Shown one piece after another: positions 17,068-26,114 of a DNA stretch of 64,000 bases (its first letter is position 1; every line of letters starts with the position of its first letter). A model generated the notes under the pieces. It was not told where the DNA came from and ran no database searches. It saw only the letters and a program-made list of their open reading frames with translations. Made by a program: the position numbers and the translations under genes. This stretch comes from Zobellia nedashkovskayae (lineage in GTDB: Bacteria; Bacteroidota; Bacteroidia; Flavobacteriales; Flavobacteriaceae): NCBI RefSeq assembly GCF_015330125.1, contig NZ_JADDXR010000002.1:2988685-3052684 (forward strand). Direction: 5' to 3'.

Positions 17068-18513
17068 ATGAACCTTCGTTTTATTTCTTTTATAGTATTG
17101 CTAATTTCCGTGATATCTACTGAAGCACAGGATGGGAAAGAACCTTCTCAGCCTAATATTGTAGTTTTCTTATGTGATGATTTGGGATATGGAGATTTGT
17201 CTTCATATGGCCATAGAACCATAAAAACACCGAATATTGATAAGTTGGCGGAGACCGGTATTAAAATGACCGATTTCTATTCAGCTGCACCAGTATGTTC
17301 ACCATCAAGGGTGGGATTGTTGACAGGAAGGAGTCCAAATAAAGCAGGTATCTATGATTTTATACCTGGTCCTAAAAAAAGCGAAGATTTACGTCATTTG
17401 GTACATTTGCAAAAAGGAGAAGAAACCATACCTGAGCGTTTAAAAACTGTTGGCTATTCAACGGCATTGGCGGGGAAGTGGCACTGTAGTTCACTTTTTA
17501 ATAATCCCGCTCAACCGCAGCCAGATTATTTTGGATTTGATTATTGGTTCGCTACTCATAACAATGCATCGCCTAGTCATGAAAACCCTAAAAATTTCGT
17601 CAGGAATGGGGAGAATGTGGGGCCAATAGAGGGTTTCAGTTGTCAGATTGTAGTGGATGAAGCTATGAGTTGGTTAGACAAAAGAGAAGATGATAATCCA
17701 TTTTACCTACAAGTAACTTTTCACGAACCGCATGAACCTATTGCATCACCAAAAGATTTGGTTGCGGAATATTTACCATATGCGAACAATGAAGCAGAGG
17801 CCCAATTTTTTGCTAATGTGGCCAATGTAGATAAAGCAGTAGGCCGATTATTAAAATACTTAGATGAAAATGGAAAAGATAATACACTGGTCATCTTTAC
17901 TTCCGATAATGGCCCTGAAACTTTAGCTCGCTATCCTGGTGCTAAAAGGACCTTTGGAAGAACAGGCGGACTAAAAGGTCGAAAACTTTGGACCACCGAA
18001 GCCGGTTTTCGTGTTCCTGGAATCGTAAAATGGATTGGCAAGGATACCTATAACGGTACTACGGATGCCGTTGTCTCTACTTTGGACATTCTACCTACCC
18101 TTTGTGAATTAACAGGGGCCAAACTACCCGATAATAAAATTGATGGTGAATCTTTTGTTTCCCTTATTAATGAAGGGAAATTTACAAGAAAGAAACCCTT
18201 GATATGGGGTTTTTATAATGCTTTAAATGAGCACCAGGTAGCTATGCGTCATGGTGATTATAAAATACTGGCAAGATTAAAGAAGGACGGGGAGTATCTG
18301 CCAAATATGAACAATATATACAAAGGCAATGAAGAGCTGATTAAAAGTAGTGAATTGGCAGATTTTGAGCTATATAATTTAAAGGTGGATAACAAAGAGT
18401 CATCCAATCTGGTTGTTGATAATCCTATGGTTTTCAATAAAATGAAAGCTTTGCTTAAAACAGAGTATAAAGCTCTTTTAGAAGAAAGTCACATTTGGGA
18501 CAGTACCGAATAA
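17068..18513 (+). CDS. S1-family sulfatase
   Basis: 481 residues. Signal peptide of 20-21, calcium-binding Asp37-Asp38 in CDDLGYGD, formylglycine motif CSPSR at Cys77 followed by GLLTGRSPNKAGIY, then GKWHCSSL and TSDNGPE. This matches arylsulfatase A-like enzymes of algal polysaccharide loci. It is the first gene of segment C, with a palindrome 60 nt upstream and another sulfatase immediately downstream. The expected location is the periplasm. The Cys-type motif requires conversion to formylglycine by an enzyme encoded elsewhere. Substrate regiospecificity is not assignable here. Confidence 0.92.
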   Translation: MNLRFISFIVLLISVISTEAQDGKEPSQPNIVVFLCDDLGYGDLSSYGHRTIKTPNIDKLAETGIKMTDFYSAAPVCSPSRVGLLTGRSPNKAGIYDFIPGPKKSEDLRHLVHLQKGEETIPERLKTVGYSTALAGKWHCSSLFNNPAQPQPDYFGFDYWFATHNNASPSHENPKNFVRNGENVGPIEGFSCQIVVDEAMSWLDKREDDNPFYLQVTFHEPHEPIASPKDLVAEYLPYANNEAEAQFFANVANVDKAVGRLLKYLDENGKDNTLVIFTSDNGPETLARYPGAKRTFGRTGGLKGRKLWTTEAGFRVPGIVKWIGKDTYNGTTDAVVSTLDILPTLCELTGAKLPDNKIDGESFVSLINEGKFTRKKPLIWGFYNALNEHQVAMRHGDYKILARLKKDGEYLPNMNNIYKGNEELIKSSELADFELYNLKVDNKESSNLVVDNPMVFNKMKALLKTEYKALLEESHIWDSTE

Positions 18514-18646
18514 CTAGAGTAAGGAATGAGCCTATTTGAAAACAGAAAATGGAGTATGGTTTTATTTTATGGCACTAATTGGTGTTTTAAACATTTTCGT
18601 ACTAAAAAATAGAAATAATTACTTTAAAATTAAAAGAAGCAGTTTA

Positions 18647-20089
18647 ATGCATAAATACTTAATAACGATTTTTACTTTGCTGTTGATGGTTAGCAACTTT
18701 GTTGTCGCTCAGCAAAAAAATGTACTTATTATTTGCGTAGATGACCTTCGTCCGGAACTCAATTCATTCGGGGCAAGTTATGTACACTCCCCTAATATAG
18801 ATAGCCTAGCATCTGTGGGACGTGCATTTAGTCGTCATTATGTAAATTCTCCCAGTTGTGGACCTTCACGATATGCTTTTCTAACTGGGCAGTATGGGTT
18901 GGAATACAGAGGAGCATCCAATCAATCGTTATTCAAAAGAGCGGAGGCAATTGAAGAAAAAAATGCAAGTATAGCTGCTAGTATGCCAGAATGGTTTAGG
19001 AACAATGGGTATACTACGGTTTCAGTTGGGAAGGTATCACATCACCCAGGAGGAAGAGGTGGTGAGAATTGGGATGACCAGAACATTCCTGAAATGCCCA
19101 ATGCCTGGGATAAGCATTTAATGCCCGTTGCTGAATGGGAAACCCCAAAAGGCGCTATGCATGGTTTGTCCTTTGGAAAAGTACGGACGGCCAACGATAG
19201 AGATGTGCTGGAGACAGTTGATGCAAACGATAAAAGTTATCCAGATGGACATATAGCTGAAGAAGGGCTGAAACAACTAGGTGAATTGGCAAAAGGCGAT
19301 AAGCCTTTCTTTTTAGCCATTGGGCTTATAAAGCCACACCTGCCATTCGGGGTTCCAAAACGCTATTTAGACCGCTATAAAAATGCGGAGATTCCACCAG
19401 CTTTACATCCTGGAAAGCCTGAAGGAGTCACCACTTGGCATGATTCGGGAGAATTTATGGGCTATAACCGTTGGGGTAAAGACCCTCGCGAGGATAAAGA
19501 TTTCGCATTAGAGCTTAAAAAGTATTATGCAGCTTGTGTGAGTTATGCCGATAAACATGTAGGTGATATAATTAAGAAACTGAAAGAAACCGGTGCCGAT
19601 AAAAATACCATCATTGTAGTTTGGGGAGACCATGGTTGGCATTTGGGCGAGCATGCTATTTGGGGAAAGCACAGCCTATTTGAAGAATCGCTTAAATCTC
19701 CATTGATTATATATGACCCAATTATGGATAATAAAGGACAGATGACGGATGCCATAGTAGAATCTGTAGATGTATTTCCTACCTTATGTGAAATGACCAC
19801 ATTGCCAATTCCTGATTTTGCACAAGGCACATCTTTAAAACCCATTGTAGAAAATGCCGATGCAGAAGGCCATGAAGCAGTTGCATTTAAATCTCATGCA
19901 ACAACAATAAGAACCAATCAATACAGATTTGTTCAACATAAGGGCGGTGAAGTTGAATTATATGATCATCAAACAGCTGCAGCGGAACAAGTTAATATTT
20001 CAGAAGAAAACCCGGAGGTGGTGAAGCAACTAAAGGATAAAATGGTGGCCAAAATGGGAAAAAAGGCATTTATATTTGCTACTAAATGA
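18647..20089 (+). CDS. S1-family sulfatase (iduronate-2-sulfatase-like subgroup)
   Basis: 480 residues from the ATG at 18647, chosen because [20 protein letters not shown] is a proper signal peptide. The open frame reaches 18536 only through a TTG codon and would add a hydrophobic, non-homologous 37 residues. [12 protein letters not shown] carries the metal Asp pair (32-33). The formylglycine motif is CGPSR at Cys71, with Gly at the variable second position. [11 protein letters not shown] is the second metal-ligand region. The LRPELNSFG start and GWHLGEH are typical of iduronate-2-sulfatase-like enzymes, which suggests, but does not prove, action on a 2-O-sulfated uronic acid or related sugar. 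Confidence 0.9.
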   Translation: MHKYLITIFTLLLMVSNFVVAQQKNVLIICVDDLRPELNSFGASYVHSPNIDSLASVGRAFSRHYVNSPSCGPSRYAFLTGQYGLEYRGASNQSLFKRAEAIEEKNASIAASMPEWFRNNGYTTVSVGKVSHHPGGRGGENWDDQNIPEMPNAWDKHLMPVAEWETPKGAMHGLSFGKVRTANDRDVLETVDANDKSYPDGHIAEEGLKQLGELAKGDKPFFLAIGLIKPHLPFGVPKRYLDRYKNAEIPPALHPGKPEGVTTWHDSGEFMGYNRWGKDPREDKDFALELKKYYAACVSYADKHVGDIIKKLKETGADKNTIIVVWGDHGWHLGEHAIWGKHSLFEESLKSPLIIYDPIMDNKGQMTDAIVESVDVFPTLCEMTTLPIPDFAQGTSLKPIVENADAEGHEAVAFKSHATTIRTNQYRFVQHKGGEVELYDHQTAAAEQVNISEENPEVVKQLKDKMVAKMGKKAFIFATK

Positions 20090-20247
20090 GAGAATTTTTG
20101 ATGAGTAAAAATAGAATTACAGACATGGTTTACTTTGGATGCGGAAGAAATTCTTGAGGCATATTTTGTAAGTCTAGAAAGACTGTAGAGGAAATTCAAC
20201 ACAGTAGAAATAGCATATAAATAACTAAACAACGAGAATATTAGAAA

Positions 20248-21072
20248 ATGAAAGATCAAAAAAGTATTTTTAATCTGCAACTTATTGTAGTTTTTACCTG
20301 TATGGTAACACTCTGTAATCTACAGGCTCAGAAATCTAGCGATAAAGGTTTTGTAGATCTTTTTAATGGTAAGGATTGGAATGGATGGCATCTTAAGTTA
20401 AGAAATGGAGATGCTGAAATGGCTCAAAAAGTGTACGCTATTGAAGATGGAATGGTACATGTTTTCAAAGATTCTCCAGATAGTTTAAATCTTAATACAG
20501 GTGATAATGGCACGCATGGCCTCTTTTATACCGATAAAAAATATAGTAAATATATTCTTAGATTTGAATATAAGTGGGGTGAGAAAATAACGAACAATTT
20601 TGATCAGTGGCAATATGATGCCGGTTGTTATTATCACGTATTTGATGATAGTGTATGGCCTAAGGGCATTGAATATCAAGTACGGTATAACCATTTAACA
20701 GAAAGAAATCATACAGGAGATTTCTGGGCTGCAGGTACAACTCTAGATTGGTATTCTGCAGATGGTGAAACTTTTAGTGCTCCAAAGAATGGAGGGAAGA
20801 AAAAGGAACAAAGTAAAAATGAACTTCATGCTTCTAAAGAGGCGGAATACAATGCTTTAAATGATGAATGGAATAAGTGTGAGATAATTGTGATGGGAGA
20901 TGAATACACTATTCACAAGCTAAACGGAAAGATTGTAAATATGGCCACAAACCTTTCTGTAAGTGAAGGGATAATAGGATTTCAATCTGAAACAGCCGAA
21001 ATATTTTACAGAAATATCAAGATAAAGGAATTAGATAAGTCAATTGCAATAAAGAAATTTCTAAAAAATTAA
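20248..21072 (+). CDS. DUF1080 (3-keto-disaccharide hydrolase-like) secreted protein
   Basis: 274 residues with a signal peptide of about 27. The fold-defining pattern FVDLFNGKDWNGWH, then LRFEYKW and a long jelly-roll, matches the DUF1080 family (PF06439). Some members of that family are linked to hydrolysis of 3-keto-glycosides, and others to lectin-like functions. This copy has a Lys/Glu-rich insertion near residues 180-205. It lies 158 nt after a sulfatase and upstream of two further poorly characterised secreted proteins. The precise role is unknown. Participation in degradation of the PUL polysaccharide is inferred from context only. Confidence 0.75.
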   Translation: MKDQKSIFNLQLIVVFTCMVTLCNLQAQKSSDKGFVDLFNGKDWNGWHLKLRNGDAEMAQKVYAIEDGMVHVFKDSPDSLNLNTGDNGTHGLFYTDKKYSKYILRFEYKWGEKITNNFDQWQYDAGCYYHVFDDSVWPKGIEYQVRYNHLTERNHTGDFWAAGTTLDWYSADGETFSAPKNGGKKKEQSKNELHASKEAEYNALNDEWNKCEIIVMGDEYTIHKLNGKIVNMATNLSVSEGIIGFQSETAEIFYRNIKIKELDKSIAIKKFLKN

Positions 21073-21138
21073 GATTTAGTAATTAGAGACGTTGAATGAG
21101 AAAGAAGCCTTAAACAAGTAGGGCCTATAGCATGTAGT

Positions 21139-21876
21139 ATGATAGAGAAAATAAAAAGTAAAATAGTAGCAAGCTTAGTCCTAATATCAGTTTCCATGAT
21201 TGTTAGGGCACAGGAAGAGCAGGTTAAAATCAATGATACATTTACGGCTAAAGCAAGTTTAATGTATTTAGATTCTTTTGAATTGGGACTTGAAAATTGG
21301 AAAGTAGAGCAAATGCCGGGTGGTACAGTAGGCTTGAAAGATGGAAAAATGGAAATTACAGATGTTTCCGGTTGTACGGTTTGGTTAAATAAGGAATTTA
21401 CAGGTCCACTTATGATAACCTATGAAGCTTATGTAATAGATGAAGGTGGTCCCCAGGATCGTGTATCTGATTTAAATTGCTTTTGGATGGCAAAGGACAT
21501 GGAAAACCCTGATGATTTTTTTGCTAATTCGGTTAAACGAGGCGGCAAGTTTTCCAATTACGATCATCTTAGACTGTACTACATGGGTGTTGGTGGTCAC
21601 GATAATACCAAAACACGTTTCCGGAGGTATAGCGGAGATGGAGAACGACCATTATTACCGCAAAATGATCTATCAAAAGAGAAATATTTGATTACGCCAA
21701 ATACATTGACTCAAATTAAAATCATTGCCTACAACGGAATTATAAAATATTACAGAGATGGAAATTTAATAGTAGAGTTTAATGATCCTAACGCGTATTC
21801 ATCTGGTTATTTCGGTTTTAGAACCGTAAACAACCACATGACTATAGATAATTTCAAGGTATATAGTCTTGAATAA
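21139..21876 (+). CDS. Secreted jelly-roll protein (DUF6250-like)
   Basis: 245 residues with a signal peptide ending near IVRAQ. DSFELGLENWKVEQMPGG, DGKMEITD and GYFGFRTVNNHMTIDNFKVY give a beta-jelly-roll pattern like that of DUF6250 proteins in Bacteroidota PULs. No catalytic motif is obvious; a conserved NCFWMAKD segment lies in the middle. It starts 66 nt after the DUF1080 gene and precedes the DUF4861 gene by 30 nt. It could be a lyase, hydrolase or binding protein. The domain name is given from memory and is tentative. Confidence 0.6.
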   Translation: MIEKIKSKIVASLVLISVSMIVRAQEEQVKINDTFTAKASLMYLDSFELGLENWKVEQMPGGTVGLKDGKMEITDVSGCTVWLNKEFTGPLMITYEAYVIDEGGPQDRVSDLNCFWMAKDMENPDDFFANSVKRGGKFSNYDHLRLYYMGVGGHDNTKTRFRRYSGDGERPLLPQNDLSKEKYLITPNTLTQIKIIAYNGIIKYYRDGNLIVEFNDPNAYSSGYFGFRTVNNHMTIDNFKVYSLE

Positions 21877-21906
21877 AAATGACACGGTAACACTAAATTT
21901 AAAATA

Positions 21907-23115
21907 ATGAAAATCAACTTAATACATCCTTTAAAATTCACCTGTCTATCCGCGCTCTGTTTGATGGCTTCTTGTGAGCCCACAGTTAAGAATGAAACGG
22001 TTTCTATAGAGGTTAAAAACAATCTTGATTTCCCTAGAAATGAAGTCGTGGGCGTACACATTCGAGATTTGTCCGGAGTTCTTAAAAATACTGATGAGAA
22101 ACACCTCCGACTTAAAAAAGTTGGAGCACAAGATTATTTACGGACCCAATGGGTAGACAATGATCAAGACGGTTCAAATGACGAATTGCTTTTTCAAGCT
22201 GAGGTTGCCGCTAATGGTAGTTCTGAGTTCACTATACTTATAGACAGTATAAAAGTACCAGAAGAGAGTGACGTCATTGCTTATTCTCGTCTCGTACCGG
22301 AAAGAACGGATGATTATACGTGGGAGAATGATAAAGTAGCTTTTAGAACGTATGGTCCTACAGGAGAAAAAGAAGCCTTGGCAGGTGTGTCTGGCAGCAC
22401 ACTTTCTAGTGGTATAGATTTGTGGTTAAAACGAACAGATAAAGCTATTATTAACAAATGGTACAAGGCACATGAAACTAAACCTGGTGCTTACCATAAA
22501 GATCGCGGAGAGGGTTATGACCCGTATCATGTTGGAGGTAGTAGAGGTACAGGTGGCATAGGAGTCTGGGAAAATGATAGTCTTTTGGTTTCCAATAATT
22601 TTACAGCATCTAGAACTTTGGCAGATGGTCCTTTACGAACCGTATTTGAATTAGATTATGCTCCGTGGAGCCCTTATGGGATTAAAGAAACGAAACGTGT
22701 AACTCTAGATTTGGGTTCCAATTTTTCTAAGTTCGAAATTGGTCTTTCTTCGGACAAAGAAGTACCTAATTACACGGTGGGAATCACGTTACATAAAAAT
22801 GAGGGAGAAGGAGCTATAAATAAAGAAGAAGGCTGGTTCCGTCACTGGGAGACTATTGATAGTTCTAAAGTAGGAGAGGGTATTGTTTTAGACCCTACAA
22901 TAGTACAAAATGCCATAATCTACAAATCCGATGCTGTAGATCAGAGCAACCTTTTAATCATAACCAAACCTCAAGAAAAACTGACGTATTATGCAGGTTT
23001 CGCTTGGGATAAAAGTGGACAAGTTAGTTCTTTAGAAGATTGGGAAAATATACTGAAACAACAGTCTCAGGTTTTGTCTAGTCCATTGTCTGTTTCAGTT
23101 AAAAAATCTAAATAA
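21907..23115 (+). CDS. DUF4861 lipoprotein
   Basis: 402 residues with a lipobox at Cys23 (CLMASC), so it is a membrane-anchored lipoprotein. The conserved block WENDKVAFRTYG, GSTLSSGIDLWLKR, HKDRGEGYDPYHVG and RTLADGPLRTVFELDY fits DUF4861 (PF16153), a beta-sandwich family found next to unsaturated-uronyl hydrolases and pectin or GAG lyases. It is separated from the sugar porter by only 6 nt, so it is surely co-transcribed with it. Biochemical function is not established as far as I know. Here it sits directly before import and deoxy-uronate metabolism. Confidence 0.75.
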   Translation: MKINLIHPLKFTCLSALCLMASCEPTVKNETVSIEVKNNLDFPRNEVVGVHIRDLSGVLKNTDEKHLRLKKVGAQDYLRTQWVDNDQDGSNDELLFQAEVAANGSSEFTILIDSIKVPEESDVIAYSRLVPERTDDYTWENDKVAFRTYGPTGEKEALAGVSGSTLSSGIDLWLKRTDKAIINKWYKAHETKPGAYHKDRGEGYDPYHVGGSRGTGGIGVWENDSLLVSNNFTASRTLADGPLRTVFELDYAPWSPYGIKETKRVTLDLGSNFSKFEIGLSSDKEVPNYTVGITLHKNEGEGAINKEEGWFRHWETIDSSKVGEGIVLDPTIVQNAIIYKSDAVDQSNLLIITKPQEKLTYYAGFAWDKSGQVSSLEDWENILKQQSQVLSSPLSVSVKKSK

Positions 23116-23121
23116 AGCGCT

Positions 23122-24435
23122 ATGAAAACTAAGTTGCTTTTTACATCTTTTGTGGTGGCTTTAGCCGGATTTTTATTCGGTTTTGATACTGTCGTAATTT
23201 CTGGTGCAGACCAACAATTACAGACTTTATGGGGTACTTCAGACCTTTTTCATGGTACGTTCATTATGTCAATGGCATTATGGGGTACGGTTTTGGGAGC
23301 TATTTTTGCATCCATTCCCTGTGATAAAATAGGAAGAAAAAACACCCTTTTATGGATAGGTATACTCTACTTTATATCAGCATTGGGTTCAGGTTTGGCA
23401 GATGATCCCTATTTATTTTCTTTCTTCCGTTTTCTTGGAGGTCTTGGAGTAGGGGCATCAACTGTTGCCGCACCAACGTATGTTTCTGAAATAGCACCGG
23501 CCAAAAGCCGTGGTAGATTGGTAGCATTGTATCAATTCAATATTGTTTTCGGAATTTTAATCGCCTTCGTATCCAATTATTTATTGAAAGATTTTGGATC
23601 AGAACCTTGGCGTTGGATGATTGGTATAGAAGCACTTCCTGCATTAATCTATACTGTAGCTATGATAGGTGTTCCTAAAAGTCCACGATGGTTGTTAGAA
23701 AAGAAAAACGATTTAGAGGGGGCAAAAAGAATTCAATTGGAACTTACCGGAACAGAATTGGATGAGTCGGTCATTGAGCAACTAAAAGTTGAACAAACAG
23801 AGAAATCTGCCTTGTTTGTCAAGAAATACAAATTCCCTTTAATGCTGGCATTTTTAATTGCTTTTTTCAATCAATTGTCAGGTATTAATGCCTTTTTGTA
23901 TTACGCACCGCGAATATTTAGTTCTGCAGGTTTAGGAGAAAATACCGCGTTATTGAGCAGTATTGGTATTGGTGTAACCAACTTGATATTTACTTTGTTG
24001 GGCCTTTATTTAATTGATAAAGTAGGTCGTAAAGTACTCATGTATATTGGTTCTATTGGCTATATTATATCATTGACTATGGTAGGTGTAGCTTTCACAT
24101 TAGAATGGCAAGGCCTAATGGTGCCTATTTTCTTGTTTCTTTTTATAGCCTCTCACGCTATTGGGCAAGGAGCGGTAATTTGGGTCTTTATATCTGAGAT
24201 ATTTCCAACGAATTTACGAGCACAAGGGCAGTCGTTTGGTAGCTCTACCCACTGGGTATTAGCTGCATTGATTACGCTTTTTATGCCAATAGCCATGGGT
24301 AGTTTTGATAACCCTGGAATCGTGTTTTTCTTTTTTAGCGGCATGATGGTACTACAGTTACTATTCGTCATATTTATGATGCCCGAAACCAAAGGAAAGA
24401 CCTTAGAAGAACTACAGAAAATGATAACAAAATAA
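23122..24435 (+). CDS. MFS sugar porter (SP family), proton-coupled
   Basis: 437 residues with 12 predicted membrane segments. Family motifs are clear: DKIGRKN after TM2, the RFLGGLGVG segment, SPRWLLEKK after TM6, NQLSGINAFLYYAP in TM7, DKVGRK after TM8 and PETKGKTLEE at the C-terminus. These mark the sugar porter family (XylE or GalP type). It imports a monosaccharide across the inner membrane. Placement directly before kduI and kduD suggests uptake of a uronate-derived monosaccharide or a neutral sugar released in the periplasm. The actual sugar is not identifiable from motifs. Confidence 0.88.
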   Translation: MKTKLLFTSFVVALAGFLFGFDTVVISGADQQLQTLWGTSDLFHGTFIMSMALWGTVLGAIFASIPCDKIGRKNTLLWIGILYFISALGSGLADDPYLFSFFRFLGGLGVGASTVAAPTYVSEIAPAKSRGRLVALYQFNIVFGILIAFVSNYLLKDFGSEPWRWMIGIEALPALIYTVAMIGVPKSPRWLLEKKNDLEGAKRIQLELTGTELDESVIEQLKVEQTEKSALFVKKYKFPLMLAFLIAFFNQLSGINAFLYYAPRIFSSAGLGENTALLSSIGIGVTNLIFTLLGLYLIDKVGRKVLMYIGSIGYIISLTMVGVAFTLEWQGLMVPIFLFLFIASHAIGQGAVIWVFISEIFPTNLRAQGQSFGSSTHWVLAALITLFMPIAMGSFDNPGIVFFFFSGMMVLQLLFVIFMMPETKGKTLEELQKMITK

Positions 24436-24454
24436 TAAAATCTAAAATTTAAAT

Positions 24455-25285
24455 ATGGAAGTTAAGTACGCTGTGCATCCTGATGATGCCAAATTATACG
24501 ACACACAAAGAATTCGAAAAGAGTTTCATAGTTCAGACCTAATGGGCGAAGATGCTATAAAAATAATCTATACGCATTATGACCGTTTTATATATGGTAC
24601 CGCTTTTCCTAAATCCCAAAGTCTTTCATTACCAACTTACGAGGAGTTGAAAGCCGATTATTTCTTAGAGAGAAGAGAATTGGGAATCATTAATGTTGGA
24701 GGTAAAGGTACCGTAACCGTAGATGGTGAGGTATTTGAACTTGGAAACTTAGAAGCCTTATACGTAGGTAAAGGTTCTAAAGAGGTGAGTTTTACAAGTG
24801 CAGATGGCTCTGATGCTGCACAATTCTATTTGAATTCAGCTCCGGCGCATAAAGAATATCCAACTAAAAAAGCAACGCGCTCAGATGCTAATATAGTGGA
24901 ATTAGGTGCTGTTGAAACTAGTAACGAAAGAACATTGTACCAATACATTCATGAAGACGGTATTCAAAGCTGCCAGTTGGTAATGGGATATACCGAATTG
25001 AAAAAAGGAAGCGTTTGGAACACATTCCCACCGCACACGCATGAGCGTAGAATGGAAGTTTATTTCTATTTTGATATTCCTGGTGATAATATCGTAATGC
25101 ATTATATGGGACAGCCACAGGAAACACGCCACGTTGCTATGAAAAATTTTGAAGCGGTAGTTTCTCCACCATGGTCTATTCACTCAGGTTCGGGTACCAG
25201 TAATTACAGATTTATTTGGGGAATGGCAGGAGAAAACAAGGCTTTTACAGATATGGATGGCGAACCTTTACAGGGCGTACTTTAA
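24455..25285 (+). CDS. kduI: 5-dehydro-4-deoxy-D-glucuronate isomerase KduI
   Basis: 276 residues, the normal KduI length. It isomerises 4-deoxy-L-threo-5-hexosulose uronate, which forms spontaneously from the unsaturated uronic acid released by GH88, to 2,5-diketo-3-deoxy-gluconate. The zinc ligands are visible: His194 and His196 in PHTHERRME, Glu201, and His243 in WSIHSGSG. The N-terminus VKYAVHPDDAKLYDT is diagnostic. No signal peptide, so cytoplasmic. It lies 20 nt after the sugar porter and 30 nt before kduD. Its presence shows that the polysaccharide contains a uronic acid cleaved by beta-elimination. Confidence 0.96.
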   Translation: MEVKYAVHPDDAKLYDTQRIRKEFHSSDLMGEDAIKIIYTHYDRFIYGTAFPKSQSLSLPTYEELKADYFLERRELGIINVGGKGTVTVDGEVFELGNLEALYVGKGSKEVSFTSADGSDAAQFYLNSAPAHKEYPTKKATRSDANIVELGAVETSNERTLYQYIHEDGIQSCQLVMGYTELKKGSVWNTFPPHTHERRMEVYFYFDIPGDNIVMHYMGQPQETRHVAMKNFEAVVSPPWSIHSGSGTSNYRFIWGMAGENKAFTDMDGEPLQGVL

Positions 25286-25314
25286 GATTTTAACAAACAC
25301 AAGGAAGAACGAAT

Positions 25315-26082
25315 ATGATATTGAATAAATTCGATTTAAAAGGAAAAACAGCTTTAGTAACTGGTTGTAAGCGTGGTATTGGTTTTGCTATGGCCGAAGC
25401 TTTGGCCGAAGCCGGTGCTGACATTATTGGGGTTTCCGCAACTTTGGAACTTTCCGGTTCTAAAATAGAAAAGCGAATAACGGAATTGAATAAAAGCTTT
25501 AAAGCCTATCAATGTGATTTTAGTGATAGAAAAGCTTTGTATGCTTTTATTAAAAAAGTAAAAAGTGAAAATCCTAAGATAGATATCTTGGTAAACAACG
25601 CAGGTACTATTTTAAGACAACCTGCAGCTGAGCATACAGATGAACTATGGGACAAGGTTATTGAAGTAAACCAAAATGCCCAGTTTATCCTGTCTAGGGA
25701 AATAGGTAAGGAAATGGTAAATAGAGGAAGCGGGAAGATTATTTTCACAGCATCTTTATTAACATTTCAAGGTGGTATTACCGTGCCAGGCTATGCCGCT
25801 TCAAAAGGGGCAATAGGTCAATTAACAATGGCATTATCTAACGAATGGGCATCTAAAGGTGTACAGGTAAATGCCATTGCACCGGGCTATATTTCAACGG
25901 ATAATACGGAAGCTTTGCGTAAAGATGCGGATAGAAGCACTTCTATTTTACAACGGATTCCTGCAGGAAGATGGGGCGAACCAGAAGACTTTAAAGGACC
26001 TATTGTTTTCTTGGCTTCCCCAGCATCAAATTATATGACAGGTACCGTGATGTTAGTTGACGGAGGCTGGATGGGCAGATAA
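25315..26082 (+). CDS. kduD: 2-dehydro-3-deoxy-D-gluconate 5-dehydrogenase KduD (SDR)
   Basis: 255 residues. Classical SDR with TGCKRGIG near residues 16-23, NNAG, and the catalytic pair Tyr160 and Lys164 (YAASK). It reduces 2,5-diketo-3-deoxy-gluconate to 2-keto-3-deoxy-gluconate (KDG) after KduI. The N-terminal NKFDLKGKTALVTG and the end TGTVMLVDGGWMGR are KduD-like. Cytoplasmic. It is placed directly after kduI. The next steps (KDG kinase and KDPG aldolase) are not in the window. Confidence 0.93.
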   Translation: MILNKFDLKGKTALVTGCKRGIGFAMAEALAEAGADIIGVSATLELSGSKIEKRITELNKSFKAYQCDFSDRKALYAFIKKVKSENPKIDILVNNAGTILRQPAAEHTDELWDKVIEVNQNAQFILSREIGKEMVNRGSGKIIFTASLLTFQGGITVPGYAASKGAIGQLTMALSNEWASKGVQVNAIAPGYISTDNTEALRKDADRSTSILQRIPAGRWGEPEDFKGPIVFLASPASNYMTGTVMLVDGGWMGR

Positions 26083-26114
26083 CAAAACATAACCAAACTT
26101 TAAAGACGCTAGAA

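Noticed and set aside
18536..18646. N-terminal extension of the sulfatase from a TTG codon
   Set aside because: The ATG at 18647 begins a regular signal peptide; the extension has no family support.
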